A stretch of 8,312 nucleotides of DNA from Christensenella sp. UBA3798 (GCA_002368735.1 DFEQ01000098.1:1-8312), one strand, 5' to 3'. Shown: positions 1 through 6,976, counted from the first letter of the stretch. The notes: generated by a model from the letters alone, not told the origin. Translations and numbers: made by a program.

Positions 1-14
1 TGTCATACGATATT

Positions 15-575
15 ATGGAAGTTTTAGAGATCTTGGATACATACGAGACCGCCCTCAAAAAGGCTGTGGATTCCTACAAGGCGCACATCCTCACCATTCG
101 CGCAGGTCGCGCCAATCCGCACATCCTCGACAAGGTGATGGTGGATTATTATGGCACTCCCACCCCTCTCAATCAGATGGGTAGCATCACGGTGCCCGAG
201 GCGAAGATGATCGTCGTGTCCATATGGGACGGCAGTGCGTTAAAGGCAGCGGAAAAGGCCATCGTGGACGCAAATATCGGCATCACCCCCAATAACGACG
301 GCAAGGTGCTTCGCTTGGTTTTCCCCGACCTTACGGAGGAGCGTCGTCAGGCTCTCGTCAAGGAGCTCAAGCAGGTGACCGAAAACGCAAAGGTCGCGTT
401 GCGTAACCATAGGCGTGACGCCAACGAGGGCATAAAGAAGCTCAAGAAGGACGGACTCATCACGGAGGACGATACCAAGTCGCTTGAAAAGGACGTGGAT
501 AAGATACTCAACGACCAGGTCGCTATCGTCGACAAAGCGTTCAAAGAGAAGGAAAACGAGATCTTGACCGTATAA
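15..575 (+). CDS. frr: Ribosome recycling factor (RRF)
   Basis: RRF works with EF-G to split the post-termination 70S ribosome after release of the peptide. The 186-residue product matches the family's usual length of about 185. Recognisable segments are the RAGRANP block (residues 29-35), the YYGTPTPLNQ stretch (45-54) that leads into the small domain, the TPNNDGKVLR segment (91-100), the LTEERR helix (106-111) and the VALRNHRRDAN helix (127-137) with the conserved arginines that contact 23S rRNA. The start is not certain. No Shine-Dalgarno lies within positions 1-14, the frame stays open to the left edge, and the codon spanning positions 0-2 is NTG. If that N is A, the protein would begin Met-Ser-Tyr-Asp-Ile, five residues earlier. 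Alignment with Bacillus RRF from memory fits the ATG at 15 slightly better. In related bacteria pyrH normally lies just upstream, outside this window. The gene ends 9 bases before uppS. Confidence 0.96.
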   Translation: MEVLEILDTYETALKKAVDSYKAHILTIRAGRANPHILDKVMVDYYGTPTPLNQMGSITVPEAKMIVVSIWDGSALKAAEKAIVDANIGITPNNDGKVLRLVFPDLTEERRQALVKELKQVTENAKVALRNHRRDANEGIKKLKKDGLITEDDTKSLEKDVDKILNDQVAIVDKAFKEKENEILTV

Positions 576-584
576 GGAGGTCGA

Positions 585-1262
585 ATGACGCCTTCGCATA
601 TAGCGTTTATTATGGATGGCAACGGCAGGTGGGCGGAACGCCGCCACTTGCCGAGAAAGTACGGGCATAAAATGGGAACGAAGACCCTCGAACGTGTGGT
701 GGACTTAGCCGCAAAGTACGGGGTGAAAACGGTCACGTTTTATGCTTTTTCTACGGAGAATTGGTCTCGGCCGCAGGCGGAGATAGACTATTTATTCACA
801 ATTTTCCGCATTTTTCTTGACGAGATAGATAAGTATAAGGATAAAGACGTACGCATCCGCTTTATCGGTAATTTGACCAAATTGCCAGACGATATCGTGG
901 CGGCATGCGATAAAATGGTCGCGGAAACTATGTCTAACGACGCTCTTACCGTCGTCATTGCCCTCAATTACGGCAGCTGGGAGGAGATAGCGTCCGCCGT
1001 CAATACCCTCATCGAGAGCGGCAAGAAAGACGTGGATAAACAGGATATCGTCGACGCGCTCTATACTCGCGAGATCCCCTTTCCCGACCTTGTGGTGCGG
1101 ACGGGGGGAGAAGTGCGCCTCAGTAATTTCTTACTACTGCAATCGGCGTATTCCGAACTCATCTTTACAGATATATTATGGCCCGACTTTGACGAAAAAG
1201 CCTTCTGCTCCGTCTTGGAAGAGTATTCGTCCCGCGAAAGGAAATACGGAGGTTTGAAATAG
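585..1262 (+). CDS. uppS: Undecaprenyl diphosphate synthase (cis-prenyltransferase)
   Basis: This enzyme condenses isopentenyl diphosphate units onto farnesyl diphosphate in the Z configuration, making the C55 carrier lipid used for peptidoglycan and other wall polymers. The 225-residue protein carries the cis-prenyltransferase signatures: MDGNGRWA (10-17) with catalytic Asp11, GHKMG (27-31), FSTENWSRP (55-63), the RTGGEVRLSNFLL block (172-184) with Arg172, Arg178 and Ser180 for diphosphate binding, and LWPDF (198-202). It ends in the usual RERKYGG. It is slightly shorter than the roughly 250 typical of the family, mostly because the N-terminal leader is absent. The ATG at 585 follows a perfect AAGGAGG (574-580) that overlaps the frr stop codon. 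Two family-conserved positions differ: the usual NYGGR reads NYGSW, and RTSGE reads RTGGE. Identity as a cis-prenyltransferase is firm; the exact chain length made cannot be read from the sequence. Confidence 0.96.
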   Translation: MTPSHIAFIMDGNGRWAERRHLPRKYGHKMGTKTLERVVDLAAKYGVKTVTFYAFSTENWSRPQAEIDYLFTIFRIFLDEIDKYKDKDVRIRFIGNLTKLPDDIVAACDKMVAETMSNDALTVVIALNYGSWEEIASAVNTLIESGKKDVDKQDIVDALYTREIPFPDLVVRTGGEVRLSNFLLLQSAYSELIFTDILWPDFDEKAFCSVLEEYSSRERKYGGLK

Positions 1263-1265
1263 ACG

Positions 1266-2129
1266 ATGTTAAAGCGCAATATCACGGCAGCCGTACTTAT
1301 CCTTATCGCACTCCTGTTTATAGGATATCTTCGCACTCTTTTTATCGAGCTTACCGATATCCTTTTCTTTGCGTTTATGGTCGTCGGCGCTGTGGAAATG
1401 TGGCAAGTGGGGAAGGAGGCAGGGCGCTTTGCCTTTATCACGCCGCTTATCCTTTTTGCCGTCATCATTTATCCGCTCTTCTGCTTTTTCGGTGGGAGCG
1501 GGGTGCTTTTCAGCGCAATGATAGCGCTTCTATGCGCGGCGACGTTATTCTTGTTTAAAAGGAAGACGCGCTCCTTTGACGACCTTATCTATACCGTCTT
1601 TATCCTCTTTTACCCGATGATCCTCTCCACCTCTTTCTTTGTGATAAATCACGGCGCGGGGTCTCTCCTCGGAATACTCTTCGTGCTACTCGTGACCTTG
1701 CTTTCCGACGCGTTTGCGCTCTTTGCGGGGATGCTTTTCGGTAAGAAGAAGCTGATGGAGGACGTCAGTCCCAAAAAGACCGTTGCGGGTGCCGTCGGCG
1801 CCTATGTCGGCGGGCTGCTCGGAGCGACAGTCGTCTTCCTGCTGTTTGATGTTTTCGGCGTATTCAAAATTTTCGGAAACGTCGGAATTATCCGTCTATT
1901 CGAGCAATACTATATTTCTATTCCCGTCTATTTTGCGCTCTCTGTTCTATGCACTACGCTCGCCATTATAGGCGACCTCGTTGCTTCACTCATCAAGCGC
2001 AGGATGATGGTCAAGGATTTCGGAAAGATATTCCCGGGGCACGGTGGCGTGATGGACAGGCTGGATAGCCTTCTCTTCGTAGCGCCCGTCGTCGCGCTCT
2101 TCTTTACGATCTACGGGGTGGCGGTATGA
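1266..2129 (+). CDS. cdsA: Phosphatidate cytidylyltransferase (CDP-diacylglycerol synthase)
   Basis: CdsA makes CDP-diacylglycerol from CTP and phosphatidic acid, the branch-point precursor for phosphatidylglycerol, cardiolipin and phosphatidylserine. It is an integral membrane enzyme. The 287-residue protein is strongly hydrophobic, with about eight likely membrane segments (for example near 5-23, 28-45, 56-75, 80-97, 106-125, 131-156, 174-200 and 215-240). The CdsA family signature is intact at 241-267: Ser241, Lys244-Arg245, Lys250-Asp251, His259-Gly-Gly, Asp264-Arg265 and Asp267. The LFGKKKL...SPKKTVAG loop (157-175), preceded by Asp148, is also typical. The gene begins 3 bases after the uppS stop. 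A GGAGG at 1248-1252 inside uppS is the best ribosome-binding site, at a rather long 13-base spacing, so coupling to uppS translation is likely. The stop overlaps the dxr start (ATGA). Confidence 0.96.
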   Translation: MLKRNITAAVLILIALLFIGYLRTLFIELTDILFFAFMVVGAVEMWQVGKEAGRFAFITPLILFAVIIYPLFCFFGGSGVLFSAMIALLCAATLFLFKRKTRSFDDLIYTVFILFYPMILSTSFFVINHGAGSLLGILFVLLVTLLSDAFALFAGMLFGKKKLMEDVSPKKTVAGAVGAYVGGLLGATVVFLLFDVFGVFKIFGNVGIIRLFEQYYISIPVYFALSVLCTTLAIIGDLVASLIKRRMMVKDFGKIFPGHGGVMDRLDSLLFVAPVVALFFTIYGVAV

Positions 2130-3274
2130 AAAAGATAGCGATCATCGGCGCAACGGGTTCCATCGGCAGACAAGCCATCGACGTTATCGAAAGATATCCC
2201 GATGCTTTTTGTGTAACGATGATATCCGCACATAGCGATAAGGATGGGCTTATCTCCCTTGCGAATCGCTTGAAAGTCCCTACCGTGTGCTATACTGGGG
2301 AGTCGTCCCTCGATATAACCGATTTTAACTATCCGTGCACCCTCCTTTGCGGTGAAAACGCCCTTGTGGATGGCGCCGAAAGCGCCGATTACGACATTTT
2401 CTTAAACGCCGTCGTGGGGCTACCCGCCCTTCGTCCCACAATGGTCGCGATAAAAAAGGGCGCAAGGATAGCTCTCTCCAATAAGGAAATGTTGGTTTCC
2501 GCGGGCGAATACGTGATGGCTGTTGCAAGAAAGCTAAAGAGCGAGATCATTCCCGTGGACAGCGAGCATTCCGCTATCTTCCAGTGTCTTTCCGCAGGGA
2601 AGAGAGAGGACGTAGACAAACTTATCATCACTTCGAGCGGTGGGGCATTCCGCGATATTCCCCTCGCGATGCTCGATGACCTTTCGCCCGAGCGCGCGCT
2701 TAATCATCCCAATTGGAATATGGGGAAGAAGATAACCATCGATTGTGCTACGATGGTCAACAAAGGCTTTGAAGTTATCGAGGCGAGCCGTTTATTCGAT
2801 ATCGACATCCAATCTATCGAAACGGTCATCCATCGAGAGAGTATCGTTCACTCGATGGTTCGCTTTAAGGACGGAGCGGTCGTCGCGCAACTCTCCGAGC
2901 CCGATATGCGCCTGCCCATTCAATACGCATTTACCTATCCCGAGCGCTTGCCTTCTCCCGTGAAGCCCTTGACCGTGCCTTGCGACTTATCTTTTCGCGC
3001 GGTCGACTTTGAGCGCTATCCTTGCTTCAAGATCATGCTCGAAGCAGGGGCTCTGGGCGGCTTATATCCCGCGGCGATGCTTGCGGCGGACAGCGTGCTG
3101 GTGCCCGCCTATCTTTCGGGGCAGATAAAGTATTCTCAGATGCCTATCGTTATGTCGGAAGTTTTGGCTTCCTTTTCCTTAAAGGGCATGTACGATATCG
3201 ACGACGTGCTTCGCATAAACGCCGAGGTGGAGAAATATACTCATAGGGTGGTGAAGAATTTATGTCGTATTTGA
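2126..3274 (+). CDS. dxr: 1-deoxy-D-xylulose 5-phosphate reductoisomerase
   Basis: Dxr (IspC) rearranges and reduces 1-deoxy-D-xylulose 5-phosphate to 2-C-methyl-D-erythritol 4-phosphate with NADPH, the committed step of the MEP isoprenoid pathway and the target of fosmidomycin. The length, 382 residues, is normal. Visible motifs are the NADPH-binding GATGSIG (8-14), ALSNKEMLVSAGE (116-128), the VDSEH metal site (144-148; Asp145 and Glu147), SSGGAFRD (170-177), HPNWNMGKK (194-202) and NKGFEVIEA (212-220) with metal ligand Glu216. HRESIVHSMV (236-245) and PDMRLPIQYAFTYPER (259-274) are also typical. The start overlaps the cdsA stop by 4 bases, and the end overlaps rseP by 13, so its translation is coupled on both sides. 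One departure is in the C-terminal helical domain: the usual NAANE-type motif reads LAADS (319-323). The catalytic set is otherwise complete. Confidence 0.96.
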   Translation: MKKIAIIGATGSIGRQAIDVIERYPDAFCVTMISAHSDKDGLISLANRLKVPTVCYTGESSLDITDFNYPCTLLCGENALVDGAESADYDIFLNAVVGLPALRPTMVAIKKGARIALSNKEMLVSAGEYVMAVARKLKSEIIPVDSEHSAIFQCLSAGKREDVDKLIITSSGGAFRDIPLAMLDDLSPERALNHPNWNMGKKITIDCATMVNKGFEVIEASRLFDIDIQSIETVIHRESIVHSMVRFKDGAVVAQLSEPDMRLPIQYAFTYPERLPSPVKPLTVPCDLSFRAVDFERYPCFKIMLEAGALGGLYPAAMLAADSVLVPAYLSGQIKYSQMPIVMSEVLASFSLKGMYDIDDVLRINAEVEKYTHRVVKNLCRI

Positions 3275-4362
3275 TATCCTCCGCAGGTACCATCGCTCTA
3301 TCCATCGTCATTGCCATCATCGCCTTGATGGTGATGATACTGGTGCACGAATCCGGTCATTATCTTCTCGGCAAAGCGCTCAAATTCAAGATAAACGAAT
3401 TCTCGATAGGCTTCGGACCAAAACTCTTCTCGCACAAAAGCGAGAAAACGGGGGAACTATTCAGCATCCGCGCCATTCCTCTCGGTGGTTTTTGTGCGTT
3501 TGAAGGTGAGGATGAGGATAGCGCCGTAGAAGGTTCTTTCAATAGTCAAAAGCCATGGAAGAGGATAATCGTTCTTCTCGCCGGCGTGACCTTCAATTTT
3601 ATCTCTGCGGTCATCATCTTGACTATCCTTTTCGCTACTTACGGTTATACCCTGCCCAAGGTAGTCGGGCTGAATGAGTCCGAAAGCGCTTTTACGCAAA
3701 ACTTTGAAGTGGGCGATTTGATATATCAGGTCAATGGACAAAACGTCTATTCCGTCATCGAAACCAATATCGGCGCCCTCCTCGGGGAAAGCTCGGATTC
3801 GGCGGAGGTTACCGTGATACGGCAGGGCGAAAAGGTGAATATCACCGTCTCGCGCGGCAATTTTCGTTCCGAAAGTGTGGACGAAGAGGGGAATACCGTC
3901 TTTTCCACATATCGCGGCTTTGGCATCAACATCGGATACGATTACTATCGTATGGGCTTCTTTGAGGCGCTCGGTAGGAGCTTTATCTTTATATGGCAAC
4001 TCGTCATCTTGACATTTAAGACCATCGGCGGGCTGTTTACCGGTGCGGTAGGGCTCAAAGGTTCCGTGGGCGGCACGGTCACCAGCGTTGCCGCAATGGG
4101 CAAGATAACTATGACCCTTGGCTTCCGCGGCGTGCTGTTGATGTTCGGCATTATGAGCGCCAGCGTGGCTCTTATGAATATCCTGCCGTTCCCCGCGCTC
4201 GACGGATGCCGCGTAATATTCTGCTTGATAGAGATAATATTCCGAAAACCCGTCAATCGAAAGGTGGAGGGTATCATTCACACCGTGGGTATCGTGATCC
4301 TCTTTGCTTTTGCCATTCTTTGTGATATACTGAATTTGGGCACGATAGCAAGCCTATTCTGA
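3262..4362 (+). CDS. rseP: Site-2 intramembrane zinc metalloprotease, RseP/RasP type
   Basis: This is a membrane-embedded M50 metalloprotease. Relatives such as B. subtilis RasP cleave anti-sigma factors and leftover signal peptides within the membrane. The 366-residue protein has the zinc motif HESGH (29-33, catalytic Glu30) in the first membrane segment (about 8-34). A single PDZ domain lies at about 130-200, recognisable by the VGDLIYQVNGQ strand (150-160). The second half of the active site, NILPFPALDG (306-315, zinc ligand Asp314), is in a later membrane segment. Other likely membrane segments lie near 101-125 and 337-357. One PDZ domain is usual for the Gram-positive form; E. coli RseP has two. 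The ATG sits inside the dxr coding end with only a weak GGTGGTGAAG upstream, which suggests translational coupling. The substrate cannot be told from this window: no sigma or anti-sigma gene is present. Confidence 0.95.
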   Translation: MSYLISSAGTIALSIVIAIIALMVMILVHESGHYLLGKALKFKINEFSIGFGPKLFSHKSEKTGELFSIRAIPLGGFCAFEGEDEDSAVEGSFNSQKPWKRIIVLLAGVTFNFISAVIILTILFATYGYTLPKVVGLNESESAFTQNFEVGDLIYQVNGQNVYSVIETNIGALLGESSDSAEVTVIRQGEKVNITVSRGNFRSESVDEEGNTVFSTYRGFGINIGYDYYRMGFFEALGRSFIFIWQLVILTFKTIGGLFTGAVGLKGSVGGTVTSVAAMGKITMTLGFRGVLLMFGIMSASVALMNILPFPALDGCRVIFCLIEIIFRKPVNRKVEGIIHTVGIVILFAFAILCDILNLGTIASLF

Positions 4363-4369
4363 CTTACCT

Positions 4370-5413
4370 ATGACTAAGAGCATACGGCTGAAAAATCTGG
4401 TCATCGGCGGAGGCGCCGATATCACCGTACAATCAATGACAAACACGAGGACGGAGGACGTCCTCGCGACCGTCGCGCAGATAAAACGCTTGGAGAGGGC
4501 CGGGTGCGATATCGTTCGCATGAGCGTGAATACGCCCTTAGCCGCCGATGCTGTTGCCGCCATCAAGCGCGAAGTTGAGGTCCCCCTCGTTGCCGACATC
4601 CACTTTGACCACCTCCTTGCTCTCCGTGCAATTGAGAACGGCATTGATAAAATACGTATCAATCCCTCGAATATCGGAGGGGAAAAGGCGCTTGCTGAGG
4701 TGGCGTCAGCGGCAAAAGACCACGGCATCCCCATCCGTGTGGGCGTGAACGGCGGCTCGCTGGATAAGAGCTCTTTGGATAAATACGGATACTCGGCTGA
4801 AGCTCTCGCCGACAGCGCGCTCAAGAGCGTGTCTTTGCTTGAAAAATGCGGATTCTACGACATTGTTATCTCCGCGAAGTGCAGTGAAGTGGCGATGAAC
4901 GCCAAGGCGTATCGCATCCTCTCTAAAAGCACAGATTATCCTCTCCATATCGGCGTTACCGAGGCTGGAGGCGGCGATTTGGCTCTAGCCAAATCCTATA
5001 TCGGTATAGGGTCTCTTCTATTAGACGGCATCGGCGACACGATTCGCGTCTCGGTCACAGGGGATCCCGTGCAGGAAGTGTATGCGGCGGATACTATGTT
5101 GCGCGCGCTTGGCAAGCGTAAGGACTTTGTGGAAGTCATTTCCTGCCCGACCTGCGCTCGTACCGAGATCAACGTGGAAGCGCTCTCTGCCGAAGTTAGG
5201 CGCGCGACGGCGCATATCCGAAAGAAATATACCGTTGCCATCATGGGCTGTGTGGTCAACGGCATCGGCGAAGGTAGTCACGCCGATATCGGCATTGCGG
5301 GCGGCAGGGAAAAGTCCGCGCTTATCAAACACGGAAAGGTGATACGCACTGTGTCAAACGATAAGATATTGGACGAACTTTTACGCGAGATGAAGGAGGC
5401 GGGCATTGACTGA
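4370..5413 (+). CDS. ispG: (E)-4-hydroxy-3-methylbut-2-enyl-diphosphate synthase (4Fe-4S)
   Basis: IspG (GcpE) reductively opens the cyclic diphosphate MEcPP to HMBPP, the step before IspH in the MEP pathway. The 347-residue protein has the short bacterial architecture: an N-terminal TIM barrel (VQSMTNT at 20-26, VADIHFD at 74-80, RINPSNIG at 96-103) and a C-terminal iron-sulfur domain. The cluster ligands are visible as Cys259 and Cys262 (CPTC), Cys294 and Glu301; the spacing matches that of E. coli IspG. The usual VNGPGE reads VNGIGE here. The start at 4370 is supported by the family-like beginning. It has no recognisable Shine-Dalgarno and lies 7 bases after the rseP stop, so reinitiation by ribosomes finishing rseP is plausible. 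The end overlaps the next gene by 8 bases. Together with dxr this places two MEP steps in one operon. Confidence 0.96.
   Translation: MTKSIRLKNLVIGGGADITVQSMTNTRTEDVLATVAQIKRLERAGCDIVRMSVNTPLAADAVAAIKREVEVPLVADIHFDHLLALRAIENGIDKIRINPSNIGGEKALAEVASAAKDHGIPIRVGVNGGSLDKSSLDKYGYSAEALADSALKSVSLLEKCGFYDIVISAKCSEVAMNAKAYRILSKSTDYPLHIGVTEAGGGDLALAKSYIGIGSLLLDGIGDTIRVSVTGDPVQEVYAADTMLRALGKRKDFVEVISCPTCARTEINVEALSAEVRRATAHIRKKYTVAIMGCVVNGIGEGSHADIGIAGGREKSALIKHGKVIRTVSNDKILDELLREMKEAGID
5393..5399 (+). promoter_or_regulatory. Shine-Dalgarno setting a TTG start
   Basis: A perfect AAGGAGG lies inside the 3' end of ispG, 6 bases before a TTG at 5406. The spacing is optimal and there is no in-frame ATG nearby. 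This fixes TTG as the start of the PolC-derived gene and shows that its translation signal is intact. Confidence 0.85.
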
Positions 5414-6848
5414 CATATTGTCCATCATCAGAGATAATTATCCGGGCAAATACGATTATTTGCGTCTCGGACAAGTTAGGTTGGCGGATAAAAAGATCGA
5501 CGTTGTTTTTCTCGTGCCCGAGGACGTCTATAATTTTCGGTTGACCAATGCCGATATCGCAAATATTCAGGCGGCTACCGCCTCCGCCATCGGTGAGGGG
5601 TACAAGGTCAATTGCCATTTTGAAAAGATAGTTTTGACGGAGGAAAGTATCCGTTCTGCACTCGCGGAATACCTGACCAAGTATTTCCCTCTCGTTGCCG
5701 CGAATATCGATTTTTCTCGCGCAAAGGTGGACCTTGAAGAGGGTGTGATCGACTTTACCGTGCAGGAGAATATCCGCGATTATATGCAAAAGAACGACTT
5801 TGACCGTCAGCTGAGCGGCTATTTCGACCGAAAATACGCGCTATCTATCTCCTGCTCGTATACCGTCGTTGAGGATGGCGATATTTCGCTTACGAGCACT
5901 TCGCCGAGCGCCTCCGGACGATACGGAAAGTCGGTCACCGTCACGGATAAGGTGCTTCTTGCGGGCAAAATGGGGGATCTTGCCGACCCTGCAGTACATA
6001 TCGCCACCCTGAAGGGCGAGGGCGAAAACGTCGTTTGCTGCGGGAGGATCACTCGCATTTCCTTTAAGGAGCGCGATGAAAGTAAGAGAATTGAAGGCAG
6101 AAGGTTTTATAAGCGCTACTACTATTTCGGTTTGAGCGATACGACCGGGCAAGTATACGTCTTATTTAATACCGACGACGAATACGGCTCTCTCGTGCAG
6201 GGTGCGGAGGTCGTGTGTAAAGGTAGGGTCAACCTGCGTGAAGACGGCACCCTCGGGATGTTCGTTAAGTCCATTGCGCTCTGTAAAGTTCCCTTTGATA
6301 CCATTGCGGAGCAGACGCGTCCTCTGGACGCGCCGGAGAACTACGCCGTACTTTTTCCTAAGGAATACATCGACGTCAGCTATGACCAAGTCGGATTCGA
6401 TTTCTTAGAAGATACACACAAAAAACGCGTGAATACCACAGCGGCAGGCGTAACTATCGTCGTCAGAGCCTTAAAAGCCGAGCGCGTTACCGTTCCTTAT
6501 GAGGTCGCGCTCTGCAGCATCGAAAAGGGGAAAATCACCGAATATATCCATACCTATTTGAAAGTAGCCTTCTCGGAGGACTCCGAAATTGCCGAGTTTG
6601 CCAACCGTATGGGGTATTCCTCGCCTCGTTTGTCGACTGTCATTCCCGATTTGATCAAATTCACGTCGGGAAAGCTCTTGATAGGTAGCAATCCCGCGGG
6701 CGCTTTGGAGATGCTGAACGCCGTGGCGAAACCTCTTCGTTATCTCTTCGCCAATGACCTCCACGTACTGCAGATCTCCTCGGCAAAGGCGGGCAGTACC
6801 GCCCTCGATGAGGCGATAGAGCTCGCTAACGCATTCATTTCGGAATAA
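5406..6848 (+). CDS. PolC-derived protein: N-terminal region, OB fold and inactive exonuclease domain, no polymerase
   Basis: This 480-residue protein sits exactly where Bacillota carry polC, between ispG and rimP. Residues 1 to about 155 resemble the PolC N-terminal region in layout. An OB-fold-like segment follows at about 205-295 (VVCCGRITRISF at 209-220, YYYFGLSDTTGQVYVLFN at 238-255, GAEVVCKGRVN at 266-276). A linker (about 300-345) leads into a shrunken DnaQ/DEDDh-like domain (about 345-480): PYEVALCSIEKGKITEY (364-380) matches the strand after the first motif, VIPDLIKFTSGKLLIGSNPAGALEML (412-437) the second motif region, and STALDEAIELANAFI (464-478) the last helix. The catalytic Asp, Glu, Asp, His and Asp positions align with Arg, Leu, Ala, Ser and Glu, so no nuclease activity is expected. 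There is no HLH-type PHP motif and no polymerase domain; full PolC is about 1,400 residues. The open frame, good ribosome-binding site and 8-base overlap with ispG argue for a functional gene. Descent from PolC is inferred from position and fold order; the function is unknown. Confidence 0.75.
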   Translation: MTDILSIIRDNYPGKYDYLRLGQVRLADKKIDVVFLVPEDVYNFRLTNADIANIQAATASAIGEGYKVNCHFEKIVLTEESIRSALAEYLTKYFPLVAANIDFSRAKVDLEEGVIDFTVQENIRDYMQKNDFDRQLSGYFDRKYALSISCSYTVVEDGDISLTSTSPSASGRYGKSVTVTDKVLLAGKMGDLADPAVHIATLKGEGENVVCCGRITRISFKERDESKRIEGRRFYKRYYYFGLSDTTGQVYVLFNTDDEYGSLVQGAEVVCKGRVNLREDGTLGMFVKSIALCKVPFDTIAEQTRPLDAPENYAVLFPKEYIDVSYDQVGFDFLEDTHKKRVNTTAAGVTIVVRALKAERVTVPYEVALCSIEKGKITEYIHTYLKVAFSEDSEIAEFANRMGYSSPRLSTVIPDLIKFTSGKLLIGSNPAGALEMLNAVAKPLRYLFANDLHVLQISSAKAGSTALDEAIELANAFISE

Positions 6849-6874
6849 AATCTAAAAATAATATAATTATTTAG

Positions 6875-6903
6875 TTGTATTATAGTTTCGGGTGTGGTAT
6901 AAT
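6875..6903 (+). promoter_or_regulatory. Sigma-A-type promoter for rimP-nusA
   Basis: A perfect -10 hexamer TATAAT (6898-6903) is preceded by TGG, giving an extended -10 (TGnTATAAT from 6895). A weak -35, TTGTAT (6875-6880), stands at the ideal 17-base spacing, with A/T-rich DNA immediately upstream. Transcription would start near 6909-6911, about 70 bases before the rimP ATG. Confidence 0.75.
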
Positions 6904-6915
6904 CCAATCATAAAG

Positions 6916-6966
6916 GTGCTTCTCGGAAGTGGGCTTGTTCGGCTCACTTTTTAATTTAATAAGCAC
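6916..6966 (+). promoter_or_regulatory. rimP leader: nested stem-loops with a U-run (candidate attenuator)
   Basis: An inner hairpin pairs AAGTGGGC (6927-6934) with GCTCACTT (6942-6949), 8 pairs including one G-U, around a 7-base loop. It is followed by a run of five T (6948-6952), the shape of a modest intrinsic terminator. An outer perfect 6-base stem pairs GTGCTT (6916-6921) with AAGCAC (6961-6966) and encloses it, ending just before the rimP ribosome-binding site. A small competing hairpin, CTTC (6919-6922) with GAAG (6926-6929), shares bases with both stems. From memory, a GTGGG-type hairpin before rimP is common in Bacillota. Whether it terminates, attenuates or protects the transcript is not known from sequence. 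Confidence 0.55.
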
Positions 6967-6970
6967 GTTA

Positions 6971-6976
6971 GGGAGG
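6971..6976 (+). promoter_or_regulatory. Shine-Dalgarno deciding the rimP start
   Basis: GGGAGG stands 3 bases before the ATG at 6980, a short spacing but the only good match in the region. It supports this ATG over the in-frame GTG at 6929, which lies inside the leader hairpin. Confidence 0.75.

Noticed and set aside
3457..4281. 274-codon open frame on the - strand opposite rseP
   Set aside because: The + strand frame has HESGH, a PDZ domain and the NxxPxPxLDG motif; the antisense frame is compositionally odd and unrelated to anything I recognise.
4324..4333. GATATACT resembling a -10 box before ispG
   Set aside because: It lies inside the rseP coding end, no matching -35 was found at the right spacing, and the genes are only 7 bases apart in an evident operon.
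5406..6848. PolC remnant as a decaying pseudogene or a frameshifted full polC
   Set aside because: The frame is uninterrupted for 480 codons with a strong translation signal, and after the stop there is a promoter and rimP, with no room for polymerase sequence in any frame.
6856..6872. Perfect A/T inverted repeat as a terminator for the upstream operon
   Set aside because: It has 7 A-T pairs only, so the hairpin would be very weak, and no T-run follows; an UP-like element fits its place just before the promoter.
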